Shown: one piece after another, positions 24,254 to 38,622 of the stretch | How the letters are laid out: every line of letters starts with the position of its first letter | Numbering within the stretch: the stretch's first letter is position 1 | Source: Tetrahymena thermophila SB210 | Taxonomy: Eukaryota; Ciliophora; Oligohymenophorea; Hymenostomatida; Tetrahymenidae | Direction: 5' to 3' | Assembly (NCBI RefSeq): GCF_000189635.1 | Contig: NW_002476370.1 | Span: 372,001-436,000 of the forward strand | DNA: 64,000 nt | Program-made: the position numbers and the translations under genes | The notes under the pieces: model-generated | The model's input: the letters and a program-made list of their open reading frames with translations, nothing else | Databases searched by the model: none | What the model was told of the DNA's origin: nothing

Positions 24254-26398
24254 TCACATATATATTGTGTAATTATGTTTTAAATTTCCAAAGTATTAAT
24301 CAAACGCTGTTTAGATGTTTTCTTTTAATTTAAAATTATTCCCATAAAAGGAAAGTTTTAAGTAGTAAATTTATGAGAGAGTGGATAGATTTTATCCTAA
24401 TTATATTATAGTCCTGCTGTTGCATATTTAATTGTAATCAAATTGGAATCTAATACTGCAAAGAGAACTACAACTGATAATAGAATTTGAAAGTTAGTAT
24501 ATGCTTGCATCAGATATGAAATTATGATCGAAGTATAATCCTAAAGAAGTTAGGTTTTTCATAGTATTTATAGAGTTAGCTAGATTGCATATGCCTTAGT
24601 CTTTGATTTAATTACGACTAAAACTCAAGGCTAAATTAGTTCCATTCCAATTATTTAATAGATTTAAGGATAAATCTTACAATCCGCTATCACTGATTTA
24701 GTTACGATCTAAAAACAAGGTTAAATTCCTTAGATATAAGCATTATTTTAGATACTTTGATACTTTGTATAGGCTTTGATCAGAAATTTAATTAAATTAA
24801 AAATTTAAATTCAAAGTTGTTAAAAGTAAACATTAACTAAGTGCATTTGAGATGAACAACAAACCGCTGTTTTATAAATTATAATTCTCACATTCAATTT
24901 TTATTTCCTATTTTGTGAGATAGTTATCCTTCTGGCTTTCAACTTCAGTAAAAATTTTCTTAAGCTTGTCTTTATGAATAAGATATTTTTGTTGTAATTT
25001 ATTCCAGTCTATCGACCAATCAATCACTCTTTCAAAATCGGAATAAGATTTATGATAATTCTTTTTTAATTATATTAAATTATTTGTTTATATTTTTGAT
25101 GGGAGTGTCCTTATTCTTTTGAAATTTTGTTAAAAAGAAATTTTGGTCTTGCTTAAATTTTAACTTAAAGATTAATTTTGGAGATTTGTAAACGTCTGAG
25201 AAGAAGCCATCTAGCTCATCGAAGAAGTAGATTCTAGATTTGCTATATCACTTTAATTTTTAATCTTTTAGGCGTTATGCTCTTATAAAAATTTTGATTT
25301 AGGAAGACCATTTAATTATTTAATATTTTTAATTCTTTTATAAAGAGCCTCTTCTTGTTGGTATTATTTTATAACATTTGTTGAAATAAATTCTATGTCT
25401 ATTTAATCGAAAGATTTGTTAAATATTTCTACCGTTTGTTATAAAACTTTAGAACTTACTTTTTCCTCTAGCTACTCCTTGTAATAGAGTTATTCCAATT
25501 ACCTTAAATAATCCAATTTTTTAAGAAGATTTTGAGCATTTATTCTCTTCTTTTTGTCTATTAACAACATTTATTGTATTATCTCATTCAGTTCTTAATG
25601 TTGTTTAGCCTCACTGTAGATATTATCTTTTAATTTAAATGATTTTTTTAATTAAAATGCCTTACTATTTTCCACAAAAAATCCTGTAGTTAATTCCAGC
25701 AAAATTAATCCAAGACTATAGATATCTGACCTATTGCTTGGCTTCTAAGAGTTGAATAAAATCTCTGGGGCCAAATACTTTTTCTATTCCAGCTTCAAAT
25801 TTGATTAATTTATGTGGTTATTACGCATATTTATATATCCGTAATCACTTAAATAAAAGCTATTTTTTTCTACACTGTAAAGAATTTTTTAAGGGTTTAT
25901 GGTTAGATGAAAAGTTGATTATGATTGCATACCAATAATGGCCTTAGTTACTTAAATAGCAAGTCCGACAATCTAATTAAAAGGTAAGACTTTTTGTTTT
26001 TACTAAGAATTCAGCATTATTTGCTCTAAATTACAATTTAATTTTTAGGTAATGTAATAGAAAAATTTCACATCAGTTGAAAAAATACCTTCTATAAAAT
26101 GATTTATATGAGGAACACTTTTCAATTTTTTAATTAAGTCAATATATTCATTCATTTTTTCTAAACTCTAAACTAATTTACATTTTATTATGACAACCAT
26201 ACCACACTTTTAAGCCTCAAGTTTTGGATTTTCATAATCATTATTTAACAATCCTATGACTGTATATCCATAGTTTTATAAATCTTTTATGATAGTTTAA
26301 ATAACTTCAAATTAATTTTTGAATAACTCTTAGCTATCATTTTACAATTATTTAGATACTTCCACTCCTAAATTATTCATTTTATTATCAATCTTCAT
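24254..26398 (-). CDS. Kinase-like (pseudokinase) protein with C-terminal leucine-rich repeats
   Basis: One uninterrupted frame of 714 residues ending at TGA 24256-24254. The N-terminal about 280 residues follow the protein-kinase fold: a VVIIK strand, then KYLAPEIL (APE motif) near 200 and SDIYSLGLILLEL (subdomain IX) near 225. The catalytic loop, however, reads HLTINPQKIL instead of HRDxKxxN, so the catalytic Asp is missing. The glycine-rich loop is not visible. The metal-binding motif reads DYG. This suggests a pseudokinase. A Ser/Gln-rich linker (about 390-430) and a helical segment lead to leucine-rich repeats at about 515-690, with the ciliate-type unit NQISDxGL. Kinase-LRR fusions form a large family in Tetrahymena-like ciliates. 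No partner can be inferred. Confidence 0.8.
24600..24740 (-). repeat. Imperfect tandem LRR-coding repeat
   Basis: Two related units about 90 bases apart (around 24612-24650 and 24697-24740) share GATTTA(A/G)TTACGA and AAGG(C/T)TAAATT. They are successive leucine-rich repeats of the kinase-like protein (LFLDRNQISD and LSFSRNQIKD). Confidence 0.75.
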
Positions 26399-29323
26399 AA
26401 AAATTTTTTGAAAAATTTTTGTTCAAGCAATTTAATCAAATATTTGCAATTTAATCATTATAAAAATTAGTTAAGAGAAGGCATTTATCTCCAATAAAAG
26501 CTTGAAGAATCTTATTACAAAATTACATTAAAAAGAAAAAAATTCAATTATTGTACAAAATAATAACTGAGTTTTTTAAGCTTCAAATTTTCAAACTGAT
26601 GAAATCCATGAAAGATAGAAATATATAAAAATATCTCATATTCATTTAAATAAAAACAAATATTTTCAGTATTTCTAAACCTAATATAATTTTGAGAGTA
26701 ATGCCATTCATTTAAGAACAAAAACAAAATTCAAAATAAAAATTTTTGCTTTTTCATTAAAAAACTTTGAAAATAAATAACTTAAAATAAATTAATTTAT
26801 AATCACTATAATTAGAAGTTTGTATATATTAAATATTTTTTTTTCTACTTCAATCAAATATTCATTCATCTTTCTTTTTCTAACACTTAAAATTAAAAAG
26901 AAATAAATATTTCTAATTGGAAGGGTAAATAAATAAAAAATATTTTGATGTAAAATATAAAATTAAATATTAAGGTAATTTTTTGATATTAAAATGTTTA
27001 AAACATTTAAACCACAACCCTTATTTTTTGTCAATTAAGAAAGAATAAAATTAATTAATAGTTTCTCTAATAATTAATAGGACTTAATCATTAAATTGTA
27101 AATCATTTGTAAAATTTTATAAAAAAATATTATTTCTATAAATAGAAATTAAACAAAAAATCTATTTTAAGCAATTTTACTTCTATACTAACTTTTCAAT
27201 TATTTAATTAATAAATGTAATTTTAATTTAAATTTTTTAAAGTTTTTATGATGAATTATTTTATTGTTCTAGCATCTAATTTAATTTAGAAATCTAATTA
27301 AAAATTTAATTCAGTAGATATAAAACCATACTTAAAATAATTATATGATTTAAGTAAAAATAATTTATTGCATAATATCTAATAATAATTAGATCTTTTT
27401 GTGAAGAATAAAGGTAATCAATAATTGATTATGAAAAAATAAATATTTTGATTTTATTATTTAATTATATAATCTATTTATTTAATATTTAAATTGAATT
27501 AATCTTGCTAAATTTGGTTATAGCTTTTCTTTAATAAATTTATAAATTTTATTTTAAGCATTAAAATCCACACTAAAGTGTGCATTAATCATTAATTTAA
27601 AATTATAATAAAGGTTTTTTTAAAAGCATAGCTCTATTTTTTTATTACTAATTTTAGATTTCTTAACTAAAAACAAGTAAATCTATTTAAAAATAGAAAT
27701 CATAAAAAGAGATTTTTATTGAAATAGAAGATTTATTTTCATAATTATTTATAATAATTTGAATTTAATTTACTATATTTATTAATTTTTTAATTGGTAA
27801 CCACCATTTTATATTAATTTAATAAAAGTCATATATTTGAATTTAAGTTAAGCAAATTTGTTAAAATATTTATTTAATTTAATAAAAATATCACACACCA
27901 CTGAAAACATAAATATTTACTAAAATTTTACAAAATCTGAACAAAATGAAAATATTTGTGTTTAAAATTTTAAAAACTAAATAAATATTGTGAATATTCA
28001 AAAGATAGTATTCAGTAATTTTAGACCAACTAATTAAGTTATATTCTGAAAAAAGTTCTCAATTATTCTTTTTTTATTTTTTAAGAGGACAATTGGCAGC
28101 ATATTATCAGTGTCCAAATTTTGGTGGGTTATAATCAATAAATTATGTATTTTTGAAAACACTTTTTTTTTGAGTTGTAAGACTTTGAAGATAGTAAGTT
28201 GCCAAAAAATAATTTTTTATTTTTGATGAGAATCTATGATAAATTTTAAATATATAATAATTATCACTACATTTTATTATTATACTCATATAATTTAAGA
28301 ATTTCTAGAGAAAATAACTAATAAGAAAAAATTTTTAAATATAAATTTAAGGTTGTTAGTATTTAATACAGATGTTGAAAACATAAATAGTAGTAATTTC
28401 ATATTTTTTAACATTTAATAGAGCATTTATCTTATTGGTAATCAACTGCCTTTCAAGAGAGCTATTTAAGAGTGTTAAATTGTTTTTTTAATGAACGAAT
28501 TATTGATAAAATTTAATGAAAAAAAAGACTAGTTAATTTTTTTGAAAATAAAAAATTTTATCTATCTATCTATCTATCTATCAATTTTATTTTTTGAATT
28601 GTGGCTTAGTATTTACTTAATTTGAGCACATTACAAAAAATTTATAAATTTACCTATTTTTTAAAGATCTATTAAGAGCCTCTTATCTTAATTAGAACAG
28701 AAACAAATTAAAATAAAAATATATAAATTTTATTATGTGGTATATTTATTTTGATTTACATTTTTAATTTGACAATTTTTTTTTTGATATTTTCATTTAG
28801 GGCTAATTGTCATTATATAGAAAATTAACTAATCATCAAATTATGAGAATTTACTATTAATATGTAATATTAGAAAAACCAATTACATTTACTCAAAATT
28901 GTAATTTTATTTATCACAGTTTGATAGAAATAAGAAAAGCGAAATGAGAAAGCAATAATTAGCTTTTTTTATCCTTGTCCAAAAATTCATCTGTAATTTT
29001 GATGACTTAAAAAATAAATTTTAATTTTAAACATTCATCTAAATTTAGATAAGCATTAATATAATTTACACCTTATAAATTTAATTTTTATTAAATGTTT
29101 ATATAACCAATTTTATCTTTTTTTATTTTACTTAGGGTAGAATTTTTTGTCCTTATTCTGATGTGTATAAATACTTGAATTTAACTTCATTTTGATTTAT
29201 AATTTATTAATATTAACTAAAGATAAAATAAAATTTTAGCATAAAATACCCATTTAATTCATGAAATTATAGTAGAGGTAAAAGTCACAAATAATTCTAC
29301 CTTCAATAGGTGATTTAGAGAAG
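26399..29323. other. Long intergenic region, very AT-rich
   Basis: Nearly 3 kb between a minus gene and a plus gene, so both promoters lie here. Homopolymers and AT words dominate; the only distinct element is a TCTA microsatellite at 28560-28582. I see no gene-like frame. Confidence 0.65.
28560..28582. repeat. (TCTA)n microsatellite
   Basis: Nearly six perfect TCTA units in intergenic DNA. Confidence 0.9.
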
Positions 29324-32300
29324 ATGGAATTTGATGAAGAAAATGAAGAAATATAAAACCTAGCTATACAAATGAATACATTAGAAAAAAATTGTTTTAT
29401 TCAAAATGTTTTTTTAAAATATAATAACGAATTTAATTAACAAAAAGATATATTGTCATTTGAATCAACCAATACAAAAAATGCTAATTCAAATGATCAA
29501 TAAAAAAAATTTAACTTTAAAATGAATACTTCATGGTTTTCTCGTTTATTCTTGGTAGATTTACTTAAATTATTACTTTATTCAAGAAAAGTTATTCAAA
29601 GATGGAAGTAGATAAGAGTCGAGGATTTGCCTAACCTAGATCCTTAAGAACAAACTTGCAATTTAAATTAAAAATTTGAAAAAAATCTTTAAAAAGAATA
29701 TGAATAAGCAAAAACACACGGAAAAGAGTTGGGTGCTTGGAGTATGTTGATAACAATCCTAAAGACTTTTAAAGGTCAATTAATTTAAGAGTATCTTTTG
29801 CTAATATTTATGAATGCACTTAAGCTTTTTTCTTCGATAGCAATAAAAAATCTGATTGACAATATTTCTGATAATATTTAGCAATAAGATATATTGCTCT
29901 GGGCAGGAATTATTGCTGCCAGTAACATAGCATATGTCTTATTGATGCATCATGCAAATAAAATAAACTATTGCTTATTTTCTAAAATCAGGGCAATGTT
30001 TGTTAAGTCTCTTTACATAAAAGTTTCAAGCCTTTCAGCCAATACCATTAAAGATGCTAATATTGGTAAACTAATTAATTTAATTTCTGGGGATCTATCT
30101 AGTATAGAATATATGAGCTACGTGATTATGTGTTTCACTATAATACCCTTTTGTCTGATTTTTGTAGCACTTATTTTATACTAAAGGTAATCAATCATAA
30201 AATTAGCTTATATTTTAATTTTTTAAATAAAATTAACAAATTCATTTAATTTATTTATGTTACTACTAAAAGGAGAATATTATTAAGTACTTAATTAATT
30301 AAAAATTGTAATAAAAAATACTTTAATATTATTAATAATTTAAGCCTAATATTTATTAATTAATTAGATTTCATTGGTACGGAATTTTGGGATTAATACT
30401 CATGATTTGCTTTATACCTTTATAAATTCTTGTTGCGAATATCTCATCAAAACTTTTTGCATAGAAATCGAGTCTAGTCGATCAAAGAGTCAATTAAACT
30501 TCTGAAGTTATAGAAGGCATTCGCTTTATTAAAATGTATGGTTGGGAGTGTGCATTTATTAAATCAATTAAATCAGTAAGGCAGCTCGAACTTAAAAAAA
30601 TTCTCTTTAAATTTACACTTTTTTTTATTGAGCACTCCCTTTCATTATCAACTGGCATTTTAGGATGCTACTTTATATTTATCCTAACACAAATGTATGG
30701 AGAATAGAGCATGTTATCGATTGGCAATATGTTCGCAACACTTGATCTCCTTTAGTATACTCGAATCTCGATTATTACTTATGCTGGCTATGGACTCTCT
30801 GGAATATTTGAGTTAAAAGTTATTTTATAAAGAATGGCAAGTATCTTTAAAATTTAATCTTCATAAATGGTATGCATAAAAGGTAATAATTAAAATACTT
30901 CAAATAAACAAACAAACATAAATTATTTATTTATTTCAAATCCTTCAATTATTAAAATTCATTCCAAAAATTTGCTTGTATATAGTTAAATTTTAAGCAA
31001 GTATTTTATTTGAATAAAAACAACTTTTTAAAATTAAATAATAATAAAATATATTAAAAAAATAGGATAAGATAGTAATGAGGATTTACAAAATCTTTAA
31101 TAAGGAGAAATAAAAATGAAAAATTTTTGTGCTTTTTGGTCTGATGAAAAACCTGTCCTGCAAAATATTAACTTAGAAATCAATCAAGGAGAATGTATTT
31201 CTATAGTTGGTAAAATAGGATCTGGAAAATCAACTCTACTTAACTGCATTCTTAGAGAAATTCCAAAATATTCTGGTTCGTATGCTATTAAGGGAAAGGT
31301 AGCTTATGTTGAGCAGGAGCCATATATTTTTAGTAGTACAATTAGAGATAATATTCTTTTTGGCAAATAATTTGATGAATCTTTTTATAATGAAGTTATT
31401 ACTGTATGTAGCTTGGTAGATGATTTTCAAAATTTTCCAAATGGAGACTAAACTGAAATAGGTGAAAAAGGAGCAAATTTAAGTGGAGGATAAAGAGCCC
31501 GTATTTCTTTAGCAAGAGCATTATATTCATAATCTGACATTTACCTTTTGGATGACCCTCTTTCTGCTGTCGATGCAAAAGTATAACACTTTAAAATTTT
31601 ACTGCTTATGAATATTTTTAAATATTAAATAGGTCTCTAATTATATTTTCAATGAAGCTATCAAGAAATTTTTATCGAGATAAACTGTTATCCTTGTTAC
31701 ACATTAAATTCATTTTACAAAGCATACAGACAGAATTTACATTTTATAAGAAGGATAGATTGTAGATCATGGCACTTATAAATATTTAGAAGCAAGCTTG
31801 TAAGAGCTATCAAGTAAAACCTAATTATTTGATGAGTCTAGTACTAATTCAACAGATTCAAATAATAGTTAACGAGATAAATGTTTAGATTTTGATAACA
31901 GTATAGATTTAAAATTAGAGAGAAATTCGTCACCATCTTCAAAAGATAAATCAGATGAAAAAATTAATAATAACAATATTGAATGCACATAATAAAAAAT
32001 TTTTAGTTAAAATTTGTAAAATTTTACTTAAGTAGAACTAACTTAGCTAAAAAGCTAAAATTAAACTGAGTAAAATTTAGACAAAAATTAAACCAGCAGT
32101 TTACATTAGAAAAAAAATATAGCACTTTACACCAAAGAGTCTAGTGAAAATATCAAAGTTTCATTCCATACTTATTTGGAATACATTAAATAATCTAAAT
32201 CTTTAGTCTATATTCCATTAGTTATCCTATTCTTTTTCACCTCCGAAGGATTGAGTATCCTTTATACAAATATTATAGGACTGTATGGTCAAGATAAATT

Positions 32301-34345
32301 CGATAACACTAAATTAATAAATTTATTAGGATATATTACTTTGGCTTATGCATTCAATATTTTTATAAAATATTTTTCATTCATGAAAATCTAAAATAAT
32401 TGCAGTAAAACCTTACATGATAAAATGATTGAATCTTTGGTAAGATCTAAAGTAGAGTACTTTGACACAACTTAAAGTGGAAGAATTATCAACAGATTTT
32501 CTACAGATTTAGGTAATTAAATTAAAACACATTTTTCATTAATAAGTACCATATTTTATTATGGAAGTAAACAAGTTTAAAAAATAATAATATGAATTAT
32601 CCAAATTTAAATTAATTTTATTTTTAATAACAAAATCATGATAAATTTATTTTTAGAATTTGTTTAGCTTTTAAGGTAAATGCAAAATGTTTAACATTTA
32701 TATTTATAAAAATAGTAATAGTAGATTAAAGTTTACCTTTAACATCTATAGATGCTCTTGAGGTTATAATAAATCATATATCTCTTTTAGTTATGATTAT
32801 AATCATTAACCCTTATTTTCTTATAGTTGCAATCATACAGTTTATATTTTTATATTATTTTGCTAAAATTTCTCAACCTTGTTTGATATAATCTAAATAA
32901 ACTGATTTGAGAAATCGCTCTCCTGTATTCAATTACTTTACTTAAACTGTCTAAGGAATTTTACCTATTAGAGTTTATAATTAAACAAAAATTTTTTAAG
33001 AGAAATTTGACTTTTTATCTGACAATTCATTGCGTTCTTCTTATATTTATTGGTTAAACTCAAGAGCGTTTGGATCTTATGTACACATTTTATCTACATT
33101 GGCTGGTTAAATAGGAATTTTTATGCTGATTGCTATAAATAAAAGAGGTTCAGATATAGGAGAATCAATAGTTTATTTCTTAGCAATGAGTGATTGTATT
33201 CAATGGGGATTAAGGTAAATATATAATTAAAATTGTAACTAAAATTAAATCTACTAATTTAACAGATAAATTATATAAACTGATGTCACTATGTCAAGTA
33301 CTTAAAGAATATTAAACATGTGTAAACTCGAATAAGAGCCAGAACTTATAACTCAATATGACAGAAATAATTTGTATGAAAAAAAATAATCAACTAAAGA
33401 TTTAGAAGATCCTTTAAAAAAATTAAATTTCCCTTCTAATGGAAAATTAGAGTTTACTAATGTAACTATGAAGTATAGAGAAGGACTAAAACCAGTCTTA
33501 AATAAATTATCATTTAATATTGAGCCTGGAATGAAAGTAGGATGTATAGGAAGAACAGGTGCTGGGAAATCATCCATAATTTAAGCTTTATTTAGAATGA
33601 CAGAAATATAAGATGCTGAAAATAAAGGAGATAAAACAGACATAAAAATTGACAACCACTCAATAAAAAATATTGGGTTGCACACACTTCGTGGAGGGAT
33701 GAGTATCATTCCTTAAACTCCATTTATTTTTAGTGGAAGTATCAAATAGAATTTGGATCCTTTAAAATAATATTCAGACGAATAAATAGATAACTGCATA
33801 GAAGAAATAGGGTTAAAAAGTAAAAATATTTTTATTAAAAATCTTCAAAAATTATTAAACTCTAAATATAATTAATTAATTAAATAATAGAAACAATATA
33901 AAATCTTCCTGATGGCGTAAATACATTTATAACAAGTAGTAGTGAAACTTTTAGTGCAGGACAAAAACAATTAATTTGTTTGGGAAGAGCTCTTTTGAAG
34001 TAGAGTAAAATATTAGTGTTAGATGAAGCTACTGCTAATTTAGATTTGCAAACTGATGAATTTATTTAAAGCAAAATTAAAGAAAAATTTAAAAATGCCA
34101 CTGTTTTAACAGTTGCTCATAGGCTTAATACTATTGCAGATTATGATAAGGTTTTAGTATTAGATATGGGAAGTGTAGTGGAATAAGGAGAACCTTATTC
34201 TCTTATTTAGCAAGATAATAGTATCTTTAAGAATATGGTAATACATACAGGTAAATAAAACTCAAAATGCATATTTGAAGCTGCTAGAAGTGCTTAAAAG
34301 CTTAGAAAATTAAAAACTTTATGTGAAGAAAATAATAATTAATGA
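29324..34345 (+). CDS. ABC transporter, ABCC/MRP type (full transporter)
   Basis: Seven exons fit exactly and give 1424 residues: 29324-30186, 30368-30882, 31066-31580, 31633-32512, 32722-33214, 33266-33819, 33891-34345. Order is TMD1-NBD1-TMD2-NBD2. TMD1 carries the MRP-like motif [10 protein letters not shown] and [14 protein letters not shown]1 has Walker [10 protein letters not shown] (about 507), signature LSGGQRAR, Walker [14 protein letters not shown] and a VTHQ switch. NBD2 has Walker [10 protein letters not shown] (about 1183), signature FSAGQKQL, Walker [13 protein letters not shown] and an AHR switch. Degenerate catalytic residues in NBD1 (DD in place of DE after Walker B) and intact NBD2 fit the ABCC pattern. 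Members export organic anions and conjugates at plasma or internal membranes; the substrate cannot be read from sequence. A Ser/Asn/Gln-rich linker of roughly 130 residues separates NBD1 from TMD2. The N-terminal TMD0 of long MRPs is absent. Confidence 0.93.
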
Positions 34346-35502
34346 AACATTAATTGATTAATTTATAGCATTATAGTTTTAAAATAATATTTTTAGAAAG
34401 ATGAATTATTTATTAATAATAAACTATATAATTAAAATATACGATACATTATTTATTTGTTTAAGTAAAATTTTTATTGAATTAAAAAACCTTCTAAAAA
34501 ATAAAAAATGAACACATATTTTCTTGATTAAAAATAAATAAATTTTTTGAAATTTTGAATAAAAGTATAATTAAATAATTAATAATGAGAATTATTGAAC
34601 AAATTAGAAAATAAAATTTTATTTATTTTATCTTACATAAATTTAAAATAATTACATAATTTTCTAAAAAAAAGTGCTATTTATTTGGTATATTCTCAAA
34701 AAATTTAATTAAAACTTCTCCTTTCTAACATTCTAAAATAATTTTGATAATTTAAACAATAAAATCAATGTTATAAATGATCAAAGCTGAAATAGTTGCT
34801 TAAAATTAAAATACAAATAATTAGCATTTCGCTCTTAAATTATTAATTAAAAAATATATTTCTAAGATTTAATACAGATTTAAATATATACTAAAATAAT
34901 CTCTTAAAATTTACTATTTAAAGTGTTTTTATTGATACTTAGTTAAATTTATTTAATTTTCATATGAAATGATTGTTCATAGTAATAGTTAAGCAAAGAA
35001 TTAGTAAAATCAAATATTTATTTTTATCTATTCTGTTTAAATTCATGAATAAAACAAACAACATTTTTAGTTAATTAATTCATAGTTTACTAATTCTTGA
35101 TTAATATCATTAACTTATAATACATATTGTGGATTGAATTAAATTTATTACATAATATGTTCGTTTTAAAGTTATTTAAATAAATATTTTAATTATTCAA
35201 CTTAACATAAATTTAGAAAATAGTTTGTGTAAATTTTAAAATTGAATAAATATTAAATATTAAGAGTTTTTAATTACTGTTAAATGAGTAATTTTTATAT
35301 TAATTAGGAGACGCTAATCATAATAAATTGAGAAAAAGATTTATTTTTGTAAAAGAATATTTTGATTTATTGAATTTAGATATTTTCATGCATGAAAAAA
35401 GAAAACGAAAACAATAATTTAATTCTTTTGTAGTAATATTTAGTATAAGATTAGTTTTATATTTTAAGTGTTATTATTGAATGAGCAAACTATAAAATTT
35501 GT
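34346..35502. other. Intergenic, AT-rich
   Basis: Spacer between the ABC transporter and the kinase-TPR gene, both on the plus strand. No gene-like frame. Confidence 0.65.
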
Positions 35503-38070
35503 ATGGCTAATCTTTAAGTATTTATGTAAAATGAATTGAGAAGTATGGTCAAAAGGAATAAATCAGAAAGTAACAGAGATATCACACACAATCAATTAAA
35601 TATATCAAAAGAAAATCTTAAAAAATAATTAAATTTGAAGTAAATATTAAGTAAGTATTAGATGAGTAAAATCTTAACTATTTTGAAATAGGTATTTTAG
35701 TATGAGAAATAAGATAATTGGTATAATAGAATAAAAGGATTTTCAACAGATTTATGTGAGAAGTTAGAAGGGCTGCTAAAAAAGCAGTAGCTCATCAATT
35801 TAGAGTTTTTATAGGAAAGTAGACAAACTGTCATACTTAAAGCGTACTCTAAAAAGTTGAAATAAAATGTTGCTTTGAAAGTTTCAAATTACATAAAAGG
35901 TTCATTAGAACATCTTAAGAGGGAATATGATATAATAAAAGGGATTAAAGAAGCTTCAAGTATAGTTAAAATATATGATTTTATTTATTTTGAAAAATAC
36001 CTAATTTCTGTGCTGGTGATGGAATATTGTGAGATGAGTTTGTACGAAGAGATGGAGCTTTATAAATAATTGAATAAATGGTATTCTTAAGATGAAATTA
36101 CTTCAATAATTATTTAAATTTCTTATGCATTATCTTAAATTCACTGCTATAAAATTATTCATGCAGATATTAAGCCTTAAAACATCCTGAAAACGAAAGA
36201 TGGGAAGTATAAATTGTGCGATTTCGGTATATCCAAGAGACTTAATTCAGATAGTTCGAATACAAATGATATCAGCGGTTTGACTTTTAAATATAGTTCT
36301 CCTGAATAGTATAAGCACTATGAAAACTAAGACTAGTTACTAAGTTGTAAAACTGATATCTTTTCTGTTGGCCTTGTTTTCTTAGAGTTACTTAAATTTC
36401 CGTTAAATGAAAGTACTGCTAAAAAAATTAGAGAAAATAATTATAAAGAGTTGAAGAGTATTGATTATTTGTAGAATTCAGGAATATTCAAAATATTGCG
36501 CTAAAAATTATTTAAGATCGATCCAAGTAATAGAATTTCTTCTTACGAATTAATTTATTCTCTTGTAGGAGAACTTTAATTTAGCGAAAAAAATTTAAAT
36601 TAACTGCTTACCATTGCGAGAAGTATAAAAAAGCAAGATACTTTTGATAATAGTAGACATATTTCATTCGTTTTAAATTTAAAGCTTTATTATTCTTTAT
36701 TAGAAGTGTTTATTTTCAATAAGCTTTCGAAATCCTTTATTTCATAGCTTTCTTATCCATCTAAAGATTAGGATGAAGATGATATTTCTAATAATTTACT
36801 TTAATAAGAAGATTTAAATTTAACGACTAATATATCTATTGATAAATCTGGGTCTTAAAATATATATCATGGAAATATAAATAATGAAATGGGTAATTCG
36901 AATGCTAAAAAGAAGCCTCCAACAAAATATCATTTTATTGGAGACGCTTTATCAAATTGCTCCTTAATATGTGAGTAGTTGGGAAAATTCAATAAGGCTA
37001 TCTTACTTAGAGGAAATGCTATTAAGAATTATTAGAAAGTGTATTCGTATAGTTGTATGGACATAGCTAAATAATTATAATAACTTTGTTGGAATTATTA
37101 TTAACTTAAGGACTACTACAAGTCAGTATAATATGGACTAAAGTCAATAGACATGTTCAGATATTTATTAAAATAAGAAAAAAACTAATTTATTGCAGAA
37201 TGTTACAGGTAGCTTGCATGGTCCTATCAGTAAATAAATAAAAGATATTTAGGACTTGAAAGTGCTTAAAAAGCTTTGAATATTTACATACAAATACATG
37301 GAGAAAAACCACATAAAGATATTGCTTACACACTTAATACATTAGGCTACATTCATAGTGGAGTAAAAAATTATAGTAAAGAACTAGAATATAAATTACA
37401 GTCTTTAGAGATGTTTCAACAGCTTTATCCAAATAGTTCTCATCCAAGTATAGCTGCTTAATTAAATAACGTAGGAGTAGCATATTTTAATACAAATTAA
37501 TTAGATAAAGCCTAAATGTATTACTAGCAATCATTATAAATGAAGAAGTCTATTTATGGAAAAGCTCACCCCGAAATTATAAGTACACTAAAAAATATAC
37601 AAGAAATTTACAAGAGATTAAACTAAAGCCAAAACATCGAATAAATAGAATAAGAGATAAGCAGCATAAATATAATAATACAAAAATAACAAGAAGATGA
37701 TTCAATTATAGAATACATTCGTTTCCAATGTAATTTATTTAAATTCATCATTTATAAAATAATCAATCTTTATTTAATTTATTAGAAATAGAAAGATTAA
37801 GTTTTGATTTCTCTGAAGAATTCCACTAAATTTAATGAAAATAAATGGATCGATTATTACAATCTTTTAAATCTAATTTCAATTCAAAAAATAAACTTGA
37901 TTAAAATTTTGTAAAAGTAAAATTAAAAAAAACTATTTTAAATTAATAAATTGCTTAGCAATAAAAACCGTAGAATTTCATTAATAACCAAAAATCAGAT
38001 TATATTTTACAAAAAAAAATGGAATTCATTAATAATTTTAAAGTAAAACAACATTTTATTCTTTTTATGA
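35503..38070 (+). CDS. Serine/threonine protein kinase with C-terminal TPR repeats
   Basis: One uninterrupted frame of 855 residues from ATG 35503 to TGA 38068-38070. After a basic helical N-terminus the kinase domain runs from about 115 to 370: VALK lysine near 121, hinge VMEYCE, catalytic loop HADIKPQN near 221, CDFG near 240, YSSPEQY as the activation-segment end, TDIFSVGLVFLELL. All catalytic residues are present, so an active kinase is expected (HAD rather than HRD). Residues about 480-700 form tetratricopeptide repeats of the kinesin-light-chain style (KDIAYTLNTLGYIHS, HPSIAAQLNNVGVAYF, YYQQSLQMKKSIYGKAHPEI), normally a protein-docking surface. The last about 60 residues are AT-rich coding and less certain. 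Kinase-TPR fusions are common in ciliates; the substrate is unknown. Confidence 0.88.
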
Positions 38071-38622
38071 AGACAAACTTAGAAATTACAGTATATTGAA
38101 AAAAAAAGAATAATTTCAATTCTGGGTATTTAGTTTTCAATATTATAAATTAACTATTTAAAAATTCTAAGACTTTGAGTAATATATAAAGTTTACTTCA
38201 AACATTATAATCAAATTTACAACAAACCACAAAATCCAATACAAGCAAAATAAATATTTTTTTAAATTTATATTAAAAAAACCTTTTAAACAAATAATCA
38301 ATATTTATACAAGTAAAATTTACTTAAAAAATATGAAAAATCATAAATATTTAATTTATATCAATATATGTAAATTGTTTTATTATTATCAAAATATTAA
38401 AAAATATTAAGATTAATTAGAATTTATTTTTTCATTTATATTAATATTTTATTTTCATTAAATTTATTTGAAATTCTTATTAAAATTATTTTACTTATAG
38501 TTTTGATATTTCTAGATCATTTTAAATGTATTTCATGTTTGGTTTTAAAATATTTCAAAATTAACAAAGAGGTTAGTAAAATAAGATAAATTATTAGATT
38601 ATTTTTCTGATGTAATAAATTA
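38071..38622. other. Intergenic, AT-rich
   Basis: Very AT-rich spacer with homopolymers; nothing gene-like seen. Confidence 0.6.
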
